This document shows positions 37,206 through 48,300 of a stretch of 64,000 nucleotides of DNA, one piece after another. The DNA lies in NCBI RefSeq assembly GCF_048128805.1, contig NC_136012.1, positions 8,006,121 to 8,070,120 on the forward strand, given 5' to 3'. The stretch's first letter is position 1; each line of letters starts with the position of its first letter. The notes below the pieces were generated by a model. The model was not told the DNA's origin. It was given only the letters and a program-made list of their open reading frames with translations, and ran no database searches. This stretch comes from Centroberyx gerrardi (lineage: Eukaryota > Chordata > Actinopteri > Beryciformes > Berycidae). A program made the translations under genes and the position numbers.

Positions 37206-40200
37206 TCACTTTTTGGTAACAACCAGCACAGCCGAAGGCACCAAACCTGAGCAGGAAAGACAGAAACATTAAAGTCCGCACAGTAGGTCACCCACATACA
37301 CTGGCATTGAATTAAGGTCCATCTATATAACATTTTGGTCAACAATATTGACAAGGCTTGCAAATTTTTGATACTTGGGTATTTCTTCAAGCATAAGGTT
37401 AAAACTAGTGATACAGCCTTTGCTACAGACCAAAAAATACAGGAAACCCACCCTTAAACAGAGTACACATTATATAAACTGTGATTTTTAACAAGGATAT
37501 CATCACATTTACTCAATAACATGACTGATCAGTACCTTTCAGGCACTGGATTGTTGTGTAGAACTGCATTGTTTGCATGCATTACGGATTAAGTGTCATC
37601 AAGGCTTAAGACAGAAAATGCAGCCAAATCCCAAGAAAATCATCCTGGTTGCATTGTCCACAAAATCCTACCAATGGAACAGGAAGAGAACCGCAGCCTG
37701 TTCTAATCCAAATCCAATAACACGCTACAGTAGCATGTGTTCTCCATACAAATCAGCCAAAATGATGCAGTCCCTCTATTCGGCGCTCACCCAGCTCTTT
37801 GAGGGGCTTCTCCATGTCCAGCTCGGTGTAGACGTGGCGGGGGTAGGGCGACAGCAGCGTGAAGTCCTGGCCCTCGGGCGTGTTGCCGTTCATCTGCACG
37901 TAGACGCGCACCGCCGCCAGCGGCTCCTGGGCCTTGAAGACCGCCGTGATGGCCGAGCCGTCCAGCAGACGAACCTGTCGGAGGGGAGAGGAGGGGTGGA
38001 GAGGTGGGGAATAGATGAGAGATGCAGCAGGACCCAAAATGTTTTGTATTTTGGAGGCAGGAGGGAGCGAAGAAAGGGTTCGACCAATATGAGTTTTTGA
38101 AGGCTGATACGGATAACATTACATATGGATTGAAAGTACTGATATATGCCAAATTAATATCTTTAAATTTAACAATTTCATGTAAACAAATGACAAGTAT
38201 TCAGTGTTTCCCCCAGACTTTTATTCCTGTCAGGATGGGAAAAGCCTCTGATACAGCATTTAGACCATCACTAAAACTCTCCATTGAAACCCAGGATAAT
38301 AATAAAATATATTCATGCATATTTGAGTGGAATCCAATTAATGTATTGCATTAGAAATAATTCACGTTAAGGGTTCCTCATAGACAGCAGCCACTGTAGT
38401 ATTGATCAATTATACAACAAATATGTAATCAAACAAACTGCATCATATTGGAGGTGGATCATATTGGCCGAAATCCAATTTTTAATTAACCCTAGTTTTA
38501 AAGTGACATTCAGTGTATTGGCTGGTACAGATTCATTATCAGTTTGTCTCACATTGGAGAACAGAAAATGACTTGCAAGACTAATGATGGGTCTAAATCC
38601 CTGTTCTGTTCTATTTTGTAACATTTGTCACACAGTGCTTTACAGAAAACAAAGGATAAAATATACAACTACTTTATATATGTGGCATATAGGTGTCGGG
38701 AGTTGGACAGAGGCCCGTACCTGTATCCTGCACTCATCATACTCCTTCTTGGTGGGCGGCGGGCCCTGACTGGTGGGCGATGAGGGGCTGGGCTGGGCGG
38801 GAGGCGGGGACACGGCCGTGCTGGAGGATCCACCGCCCCCAAACTGACAGGAGAGGGGAAATAATATCATCTGAGCGGAGGTGAACGAGGAAAGAATGGA
38901 AAGTGACGAGGGAAGAAGGGAATGAAAGCAAGGAATAAGGTCAATGAGAGAGGTACCTTTTGCGCTCTCTCCTCTCTGTCGCGTGCGATCTTCTCTTTAA
39001 CCCTTTGCCTGACGGGAATAAACACAAGCGACACAATGACAGTTGGGGATCAGGAATGTAGTTCACAAGATTTGCAACTTTTGACAGTTTATTGAAGAGG
39101 TGTTGCTATTTCTGAGGAACGGCACAGTTTGGTGACAGAAATGGCTGAGAGTAATTTCACCTTACATGGGAGGATGTCTATTCTTTTATGCATGTATGCG
39201 ATTAGTTAGAAATTATGAATTTCTTATCTGGTACAGTTCCATGAGACTTCATACCTGAATTTCCTCTATTTCTAACATTTCCACCCCATGTTAATTTCGT
39301 TGATGAATAACTTGGCACTGAACCAGATAGTCGTGTTTCTTTTTTTTTTTATGTGAAAACAGTACCTTTTTTTTTTTCATGCAACCTTCCCTTGGCCTCC
39401 CAAGAAGACATTCAAGAGGCAGGTCAAGTAATTGTTTTTATGGAAAAGGGAAAGGAGTGGAAAAGTTTTTAGATCATTCAAGTGTTTTATCCTGGCTCTT
39501 AATATCAAACATGGTAAATTCCTTATTGAAAAGTATGTATAGCACTTTAAAGAAGGGCTTTATAAAATGGGGGAGATTACAAAACAGGTAAAGTGAGAGT
39601 GAAATAACATAACTAGGATCTACTTTTCCTTGTTTGTAGTTGTGTTAAAAGTATGAATTGGAGACAACATCTTTCAAATACAAATTAGAGAGTGGTACTG
39701 ACTGAGTCCCCAGAGTGGCCAATTTTAGTGTTGGACTGTTCATGAGCTCCTACAGAGGCATGTGCACTAAAAAAAAAGAGAAAATGAAATATCGCACAGG
39801 TCTGTGGCAGTGCGCCTTACTTGGCCAGTTTGTCCTCCATCTTCTCTTTCCTGCGCTGGTCGGCCAGCTTCTTCATCTCGTCGTCCTGCAGCTTCTGTCG
39901 GATCTGCAGCAGCTCCTGGCCCTGCTTCCTCCGCTGCTTCTCCCTCTCCACCTCCTCTGCCCGCTCTCGCTCTCTCCGCTCTGCCTGCTTCACCCGCATC
40001 AGCTCCTCTAGCCTGAAGCGTGCACACACACACACACACACACAAACATACACCATCAGCATGAAGCACAGGCTTTGTCAAAATACAAAGCTTTGAAATG
40101 GACATACTGGGAGGATGCTGCCTACTTTGTACGCACTCTGACCTTTTGACTTGCTCCCGTTTCTCGTCCTCTGTCATTGGCCGCTTGGTACCCCCCTCCT

Positions 40201-40470
40201 CAATCTCGTCCATGTCTCCATCCGCTGTCCCTGAGACCAAAACACATGCGCGTGTGAGAAAGTGAAAGAAAAAACTGAAAGGCAGAAAGAGAAATCCATT
40301 GTGTTCTCATAAAACATCTAACTCTCAACCACAGAAGGGGGAAAAAAAAACTCAATGTACTTAAACTAAAACCATATGCTCGCACACCCACATCCTCAAA
40401 GACAACAAAACCAGCAATTCACCCCTCGCTGTCACAGCAAAAACAGGAAAACAGCCAAACAGAGAGTTAA

Positions 40471-40514
<44 letters not shown>

Positions 40515-41329
40515 GAGGAACCAGCTATGTTTCACAGAAAAACTGACACATTATGTTCAGTGTAAGGTAACTCTGACTGGCACTTGATATCAAGGCCATT
40601 TTAGAGGTTACTTCTTTGTATCCAGAAGTAAAATACATGTTGTAGGAGAATCCCTCCTGTCCCCAATAGCACAGAGAGCGCTTGCCTTCAGCGGTGTCTG
40701 CTACTGTGGGCTGTGCTGGGCTGGGCTGGCTGTCTCCTGTGCCTCCCAGGACGCTCCCCTCAGGAGGCACGTAGGGCTCGTCGATGTCTGCGTCATTCTC
40801 ATGCTCCATTAACCTGAGGAGAGCACATCAAAGAGGACACACAAGGGTTGAAAGACTACTGCGTTCAGTTGATTACCAGAATCCCAGATCAGAACCATTG
40901 GTGGGGTTTCCAAGAGAGATATGGACAGAGGCCAACTGGAATGCAACAGCGGCTTTCAATGATGACAAAGGAAATGTTATTTCAGGGTAATTCAAGACTG
41001 GTATGTTCCTGAGTAAGAATACAGTGTCAGACTCACCAGTCCATGGCTCTCTCTATCCCCTGGTTCCCTGTGTTGGCCACCGCCTTCTCCCTGTGAACAT
41101 CAACAGCAGGACGGGCAGGTCCACCCTCATGTTAGACAGCATGCTAGTTTTACTCCCTGCTCTCTGAGCTTAGGCTCTAGTGTGTCAAAGATATTTGCTT
41201 AACCAGATGCCCAGTTTGTAAATATTTAGAAAATCTTTTTAACCCAAATGTCCATGTCAGTGTCACTCACGCTCTGTTTCTGCCAAAGCCCATCTCCAAC
41301 AGGCTCTCTAGTGTTGTTAGCTCTGCCAT
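37206..41329 (-). CDS. ubxn1: UBX domain-containing protein 1 (SAKS1), p97 cofactor
   Basis: Binds ubiquitin conjugates through an N-terminal UBA domain and p97/VCP through a C-terminal UBX domain; a cytosolic regulator of ERAD and antiviral signalling in mammals. Coding exons, minus strand: 41329-41271, 41090-41037, 40813-40686, 40230-40143, 40012-39821, 39008-38957, 38843-38721, 37974-37791 and 37246-37206, giving 306 aa (human 297). The UBA covers about residues 1-42 ([20 protein letters not shown] to MDWLMEHEND). A highly charged coiled coil covers about 110-192. A Gly/Ser/Pro linker leads to the UBX (about 215 to the end: [17 protein letters not shown] to [14 protein letters not shown]). 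The usual FPR loop is YPR here. Exon 3 ends in a GC donor (GAAG then GCAAGC), the only choice that keeps phase. The ATG lies 6 nt after an acceptor (TTTCAG), so an untranslated exon is upstream. Confidence 0.95.
38075..38500. mobile_element. Possible decayed MITE in ubxn1 intron
   Basis: GACCAATATGAGTTTTTGAAGG on the left and CATATTGGCCGAAATCCAA on the right recall fish hAT MITEs with GGCCGATA-type ends. An internal CAGTGTTTCCCCCAG word is also typical of hAT termini. Too diverged to define ends. Confidence 0.3.
40474..40511. repeat. (GA)19 microsatellite in ubxn1 intron 3
   Basis: Uninterrupted GA run in the plus orientation. On the ubxn1 strand it is a CT tract far upstream of the exon 4 acceptor. 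Confidence 0.95.
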
Positions 41330-41923
41330 CTTCTGCTGAAAGACAAATTGTATACATACATTAACTGTTCATCTAGTTACATGTCCCGACTGCCTGGCTA
41401 TGGCATGTGTAACCGTTACTTAATGTTATTAGAGAGGACAGACTATCCAAGCCACACAAAGACAATCATAACACATCCAGCAAGCGACTAACCTAACTTT
41501 AATTAGGAAAGCTACCAAAAGACAGCCCCATTGTCAGGCAGCCCATGACTTTTCTTTAGCCTAGCCTCCAGTTAAAGAGCTATATTACCATTTTAGCCAA
41601 AATACAAAAGTATACAAACAGAGGGTTTGACCGTTATTACACAGGCAGCCTGACAAAATGTTTGTTTACCAATGCTGGCTAGTTACATTATTAACTTAAC
41701 TAGGCAGAGAGCTAAAATTAGCTTCTCTGTGGCTAACGTTCAAATCAGGGAAGCTAACAAGCCTCCCCGGCTAGCCCTGTTCAAAGGCATAGGCACACTC
41801 ATATGTTCTCTATTATTTTCACTATAAATGTTTATTTGTATATGTTACACATACGACACAGATAATTTTTCTTTTCTTAAGTTTAGTGGTAACAGTCTTT
41901 AGAAGACAACGCTAGCTACTCAC

Positions 41924-41990
41924 ATCAGGTAGGCAACACCGCTTCCACACTACGGGAACCCGATTAGGTTAAACAGAGCGGCAGTTATAA
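41924..41990 (-). promoter_or_regulatory. ubxn1: Candidate ubxn1 5' untranslated exon and promoter
   Basis: On the minus strand ACCTGAT is followed by a strong donor GTGAGTAG, ending an exon at 41924, about 0.6 kb upstream of the acceptor that precedes the ATG. GC-richer sequence and GCTAGC/AACGTT palindromes cluster here. The TSS is not determinable. Confidence 0.45.
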
Positions 41991-42728
41991 TGACAATTAT
42001 CATGGTATGGTTCTTCAGTCCTTTGATGGCAGCTGCTGTTTCAGCACTTCCAACTACGAAATCCTGTAAGGTGACTTTGACCCCTTACACACCCAGCCTT
42101 CCAACAAAAACAAACTGCTTACTATTACAGTATTTCCCAGACTGTTTAGTCTGACAGGATGAGAATCCCTCTCTCCTTGCTGACCCTGTCATCATTCCCT
42201 TCACGGGGCAAACACTTTGTTTTATCCTCCAACCAGCTACAAAGGAAGATTATATGACAGATAAACTAATAAAACATTTTGTAATCTCTGGATGTATCTC
42301 CCACCCAGCCTGTCCTATATTCATGAACCTTGCTGAACCCTTCAGCTGCTCTCAAGACAAACTGTCTGTTGTCAAACTCTATGACAAGACTCTATGACTT
42401 TTCCTTCTGTACTAAGATTTTCTCACTGAAATACTGTACAAAAATCAAGAATAATTCTATTTGTAGTGATACAGCATTCAGTGTTCCAAAAGCAAACACT
42501 TGTATAATTATGTGAGCTACGCAGCTGCCATTTTGTTTCAGGTCTTTTTATGCTACCATTAAAAATAATGCTGTCTATTAAAGCTGTTTTCATGTCTTAT
42601 AAACTAATTTTCTGATTAAATCCAAATTGCATCTACCATGGACACCATTTCAGTTTCTTCCCTACAAAGATATAGGTCTAATTTTCTTTGTTTATAGATG
42701 TGTAAGAGCTATTTCTCTTGGCATTTCT

Positions 42729-42903
42729 ATTCATAGTATTCTGTTACATCATCACACGGCCATCTTGGTAGGAAAATAACAGGTGATTGTAATAAATTAA
42801 CAGGTGATTATAATCAAATGACATCCACAGCCAATGAACGGTCTATATTGTAAGGCACCATATTGGTAGGGAATGCACATGACATCATGGGAATACTATG
42901 AAT
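42729..42903. repeat. 175-bp segment with 13-bp perfect terminal inverted repeats
   Basis: ATTCATAGTATTC at 42729-42741 is repeated inverted at 42891-42903, with further partial symmetry just inside (TTACATCAT against the inverse of ATGACATCAT). The core has two copies of AACAGGTGATTRTAAT. It could be a tiny MITE; no target duplication is clear. Confidence 0.5.
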
Positions 42904-45195
42904 ATGAGTTGTTTCACAAACCAAGGCCACATGCTGAAATGTGTCAGTTTAACATATAAATTATTGTTCTCAGGACTGCAAGTGTTGCTGAAATCTCTTC
43001 TTTCCCAATAGTGGTAATTACCCATTCATGAGTTAGTGAAATATTCTACCAAAGGGAAATATCACACAGAACTGCACACTGCCCCTTGTTTTCCCAGGTG
43101 AGCATGAAATGTATCACTCCTCTTCAAAACCAGACTCGACTGTGAATGTATGACTAAGCATTTGCAGGAAGTTGCACCTTGTTTCTGTTTCTAGTGCTTT
43201 AAATTTAGTCAAATACACATAGTTTACTTAGCTACACAAATGTGGCATTAAAACATAATGTTACAAACCATGCTGAAGGCTTATATACAACAACTGCCAT
43301 GAAATAAAAGCTGTTTCTTATTTCTTTTTCATATTTAGATGGACATTTGGCCTAAACCAAGTGCAACTGAATGCATGGTTTGAACTATGCTTTCCACTTT
43401 CACCCGGTTCTTTTGTTGCTATCAGGCCAAAGGAACATTAAGTGTCACATGAAGAAATACATTATTGTTGTACTTTTACTCAATGATAATCAATGCCACT
43501 TTGACCTATTGTGTTTACACTCAGCCTTAAAGTTTGTGCAGAGAAGATCCATGTATGTAGAATAGGATTTACACCTATAAAATCCACAAAGATGCATCAA
43601 ATTTGGGGCTAGATAGGGCATTCAGTTACATTTAAAAGCTAATAGCCTACACCTAGGAATGTTTGTACTCTTTTTCCCCCTAGAGACAAAAATCTTGCTA
43701 TATCTCCATACATTAGTATTTCAAAGCCACGTGTAAACAAGGCCTAGATTGTGTCTTCAGAGAGATCCAGACCGTATTTAAATGCATATACAGTAAATGC
43801 ATGCAAGAAAGCCTAGAAGCAGGTTTTAATCCTTTATGGGCACAAACACAGGTAATTAAATAAACTACAATTAAATTAAAAACAACTTTCAGCTCCATAT
43901 AGACACTCTAGATTTTTCTCTGCATTAGGATGTGCAAATAGGTGTAAATGGGGCCCTCTTAATAGACAAATAACACTCATTTCACTGAATCGGCTTTATG
44001 TTGATGAAATCACATGAAACTTAATCATTCTATTTTTCTATTCACATTTTTATTACCTCCATCTCTCCCTTTCACCTGTTCATTGTGGTTACTGCTATCT
44101 CACATGTATCTCTCTGGAAACTGTGACAGCAGAGGCAGGAAGCAATGACACACTGAGTGAGAGGAAGCAGCCCAAGTGTGAGGAGGCAGGTCTGAAGTGT
44201 TTTTTTGGCCGGATGGCTTGTCTTATTGGCCGCACTCCACCTTGTATGATATTATCCCATCCTCGTGTGTCTCCGGGTGTTCAAACAGAATGCAGAGTTT
44301 GCTGAGTTTTATGGGCAGGCCGGGTCCGTTACATATTTACAGTAAGTGTAATGATTAATTTCTCTCTCCCCCCACGCAGTCTTAAGCAGCCCTCATTCAC
44401 CAGTGTGCCAGTACTCAGGGGCAAACTTCTTTCTCTCCTGCTGCCCGCTCACTCCTTTCTTACTTCTCTCCTCTTTTAAAGTCTCATCCACTTATTCTCT
44501 TTTCTTAGTTGCCATTTGTTTGTTTGGGTCACTGACTCTCTCGCTTTCATTTGGTCTTTTTCTCTTTTTTCCACTAGCTGCCTTTACTAGCATTAATGAC
44601 TGAATCCAGCTTCATTCACAGTGTGTACTTGGTGAGTATGAACTTCCTTATATACATATAAATGTGGCTAATCAATTAAAAGTATGGAGTTAAATAAACT
44701 AATGTATTACAATATACACTCATCACTGTGCATTGAATTCAAAGAGCTGTGAAGAGTAAATTTATATAGGACAGTCCTAGTTTGCATTTTTACCAAGAGT
44801 TTCCTGCAGTGTGTCTTGTATTATAATATATCTTATTACTGATTAAATATTAACTATGCAGCCACACTGCAAGCAACTCCAGCAACGAGTCACTGGAAGT
44901 GCGTTCATTTTCTATGAACCATGAAAAGCCATTTGATGAGACAACAGCGGCCGTCATTCTGTGTTTGTCTGTGATGAAAAAAATGACCTTGTTGTCCTAA
45001 AACCTTCCATTTGGACTTCATTTTATTCTCTACAGCTTTATGTTGCCTCCTTTTGTGCCATTTTGCTTCCCCAGTTAAATTGAACTGGCTGTTTACCAAG
45101 AGGGGCACAAAATAGCCCCTGAGGAAAGTTGTGAAATGGGGGGAAACTGATGAAAGCTTCCAAATGCTTTCTGATAGAATCTTTGATTAGCAAAG

Positions 45196-45259
45196 GTTGC
45201 CAGGCAACAAACACTTGCATTATTGCACAACACATTATTGGATAATATTGCTAAGCAAC
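45196..45259. promoter_or_regulatory. Two RFX X-box-like palindromes upstream of ehd1
   Basis: GTTGCCAGGCAAC (45196-45208) is a perfect palindrome matching the RFX consensus GTTRCC-N-RGYAAC. ATTGCTAAGCAAC (45247-45259) matches it with one half-site mismatch, 51 bp away. They lie 3 kb upstream of the ehd1 start. RFX factors control ciliary genes in vertebrates. Binding here is inferred. Confidence 0.5.
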
Positions 45260-47092
45260 AAAACTTAGTTTCATTAAGCACAAGGGCACAGCTACTGTAA
45301 TGGGACTCGAATCAAATCAACTTCAAGCCCAATGTTTGAAATGTATGCAAATTCCATTTCAGTGACTGAGCTGCTACAGACAATTCATGAGTGAGAAGAG
45401 GAGGACCTTCCTCCTCACAAGCCTTGTTACTGTGATATCTATATATAAAGTATAATGATTGTATTCATGGGGCAATCATACATTTCCACTGAAATGTAAT
45501 CAGTGTAGAGTAAAAGAATCAACTCTGCAGATTTGACCAGGAGTCAACCTGACTATCAATAGGGTAAGAATCCAGGAGTCTATTCTTATGGGGTCGACTC
45601 TCCATCACCATGAAGTAAAAACCTAAATCACTGGTTTAAGAAAGTCAGTTTTAAAATATAGGATTTCAGATCAAGTTTGGTCGCTAGTAGCCTGAAGGCA
45701 TAGTGACCAGGCCTATGTCAAATTCTCTGTGTACACTTCATTTTGTAATGTGCTTTGATCTAACAGTGAACAGTCATTCTAATTGTAGCTCAAACACAGT
45801 GTCAATGACAATGCCTTGACACTGGAATTAGTATAAAACGTAGCACAGAACATAGCAGCAGGTGAGGCAGCAGGGTGAACAAAGTTGAAGGAGGCAATAG
45901 GAACCAAGGTCACTTAGTGTACCCTTAAATTGTTTTATGGCTCTGTTTTTCACAGAAGCAGAGGGTTAAGGGTCAAAGCTCAGTCGGGATCAGCCGAGAG
46001 AGATTCTGGGAAACTAAGGAGATGAGGAGTACAGGAGGGTGGAATCCACACTCGTGTTTACCACTTCTGTTCAAAGTCACATCAATGCCTGTAAGTAAAA
46101 GATTAATTGAAGTGGATTGCGTGGCTAAAATTCATTCACCGGGATGGCGCACCCTGCGGACTCCTGGCGCTCTCCTGCACGTTCTCTCATTCATTCAGCC
46201 AATGACTCTGATTTTATTGGCGTCAGTAGGGCGAGGTGTAATCTTATAAGCAGTAAAAACCAAGATCAGAGGACACAAAGGCACCATGCATAATGTTTTA
46301 CCGACTATTATCATACGATGGCTCCGATATAAAACCTGCAGTAAAGTGATCTGATTTCATCCAGTCAGCAGAGGTTTATGCTTACCAAAAGAGGGCAGTA
46401 TGATTTCATGTGTGTAACTCAGTATGACATGTCTACCTTTGTACAGTTGCTATATACAATATATTGTAGCAACCATCCTGCGATTCCCTTTGCCCTTCTG
46501 GCCCCTGCGAGTGAAACTGCTGACCCTAAACAACACACAACCCTGTTCCACATAGACACATTATCAGACACACAAGGCAAAGGTCAGTGGGAACTCACAC
46601 AATGTGCATTTTATCTGTCGACTGAATAACATGACATCTCTCTCTTTGTCTCACTGGATGGTAGATGTCTGCAGCACACAGCACAACCACTCCTCCTGCC
46701 TTAAAATGAATGGCAACACAATCACATGGTCTTCAATGTGCTGTCAACCCTCCTGTTTCTGTGGGTCTCACCAGCTGTAACAGCATCTCCATATGGAAAC
46801 GCTCTGGCCTCCAGTGGAGCTGCTGTTATCTGTGGAGGGACACCCCTAGTCATCGAAACACTGCCGGGACTTTCTGTATAGCCTTCCAGCCTATGCATGT
46901 GACTTCCACATTTTAGTGTGGATGTGTGAAGTAACACCTTGTGTTTCTTGTTTTTGTTTTCCGTGGTTATTTCTGTAGTTTCCTCTTTGCAATAAAGGAA
47001 ATGATAGTCCTGTAATTGTCTCTCAGTTTGTTTATCATTTTTTTGTACACAGATGACAGAAAGAGTATATTGGAAGACACCTCACATATCAC

Positions 47093-47094
<2 letters not shown>

Positions 47095-47145
<51 letters not shown>
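47095..47145. repeat. (TG)25 microsatellite
   Basis: Uninterrupted TG run of 51 nt, about 1.2 kb upstream of the ehd1 start codon. Long TG/CA runs can adopt Z-DNA. Confidence 0.95.
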
Positions 47146-47149
<4 letters not shown>

Positions 47150-47603
47150 AATTTGATATAGCTAACTGAAGTTAAAACCAAGATCAAAAATAGACATGAG
47201 AGCAACATTTTTGTAAATGAAAAAACTAAAGTGAGTGAAGAACTGAAATTAATTGCCATAATGGTGTCACACAAAAGTGAAAAAAAAAAAATAAGTTCAG
47301 TTTCAGTGTTTATTATTGCCATTATAATAGTACAATGGTGAGAGGATGTTCTGAGATGAACTAACTAAACACTTGATGATTACTATATAAGCATACAACT
47401 ATTAAGCTGAGGTCAATTCAAGTACCTTTCTCTGTTGATGTGTACACAATAGAAGCACACATCAGACAACAAACATATTTCTCAGGGACACAAAATTTTT
47501 TCAGTTAAATTCTTTAACTGAAACTGAATGTAAAAAATAAAACGACATGAAAAGCATAGCGAAACAGAAAATAAAATATGCATGAAAGCTAATGGAAATT
47601 TTA

Positions 47604-47631
47604 GTGTGTGTGTGTGTGTGTCTCTGTGTGT

Positions 47632-47664
<33 letters not shown>
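47604..47664. repeat. Interrupted (GT)n microsatellite
   Basis: GT repeat with two TC interruptions, ending in GGCGCGCG, about 0.65 kb upstream of the ehd1 start codon. Confidence 0.9.
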
Positions 47665-47929
47665 GCGCGCGAATGTATAGGTTGGAGTTTCACCAGGATG
47701 AATAAATTAACATAAATTAATAATAGCAGTGATATTCTTGGGGTAAGGAATAGCAGATAGAAAGTATTATTAAAAAGCTGTGGGATTGGATTCAAACCAC
47801 AAATTGTCGTGTTGAGTGATATACTGTATCTCCTGCAGACATCATTGGAGCTTTTATTGTGAAATATTTATGACTTTTCCGGTATCTGCGTGTCATCCTT
47901 CTTTGGTGGTGTTCGTCACACAACTGACA

Positions 47930-48300
47930 GCCGGTAGCTAGGATTAGTTAGCTACGCGCAAAGAGCCGGGTTTAAATGTGTTACATTGTGTAGGCGATAT
48001 CTACAGCTAGCTATTTATTCACTAAAGAGAATAAGTAGAACAATTTTGCAACTGGGTGGAGTATAGCTAGCTATCTAGCCAACGTAAGCTAAAGAGGGTG
48101 TCCTCCCCGAATGATTGACTTGCAGTGTGTGGCTAGCTAACGAAGAAGAGGGTGGGGACAAAAACTTCCAAGACCTCGCCCAACGTTGCTTCATTCCAGC
48201 AGGCAGCTACTCTCTTGACGGTGTGACAGAACCACACCAGAATTAAACCCAATTATTGGAGACTGACACTGTTGTGTCAACCAAGGGCAAAGAAAGCACC
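47930..48300 (+). promoter_or_regulatory. ehd1: ehd1 promoter and 5' UTR region
   Basis: Locally GC-richer sequence with four AGCTAGCT/GCTAGC palindromes and an AACGTT at about 48185. The last 60 nt run without a splice signal into CACC-ATG. An in-frame TAA at 48244 closes the frame upstream. The TSS is not resolved. Confidence 0.45.

Larger units (their letters stand above)
41991..47929. other. Gene-free 6-kb spacer between ubxn1 and ehd1
   Basis: AT-rich sequence in which no exon with recognisable protein, tRNA or rRNA is seen on either strand. Since ubxn1 and ehd1 diverge from here, regulatory sites are plausible. It holds an inverted repeat at 42729-42903, RFX-type palindromes at 45196-45259, a pair of CCAAT boxes at 46199-46220 and two GT microsatellites. 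Short open frames do not resemble proteins. Confidence 0.6.

Noticed and set aside
48256-48300. Near-cognate TTG start extending ehd1 upstream
   Set aside because: EHD1 proteins start MFxx, and ATG 48301 has a CACC context. The TTG lies just after an in-frame stop, so non-AUG use is unsupported.
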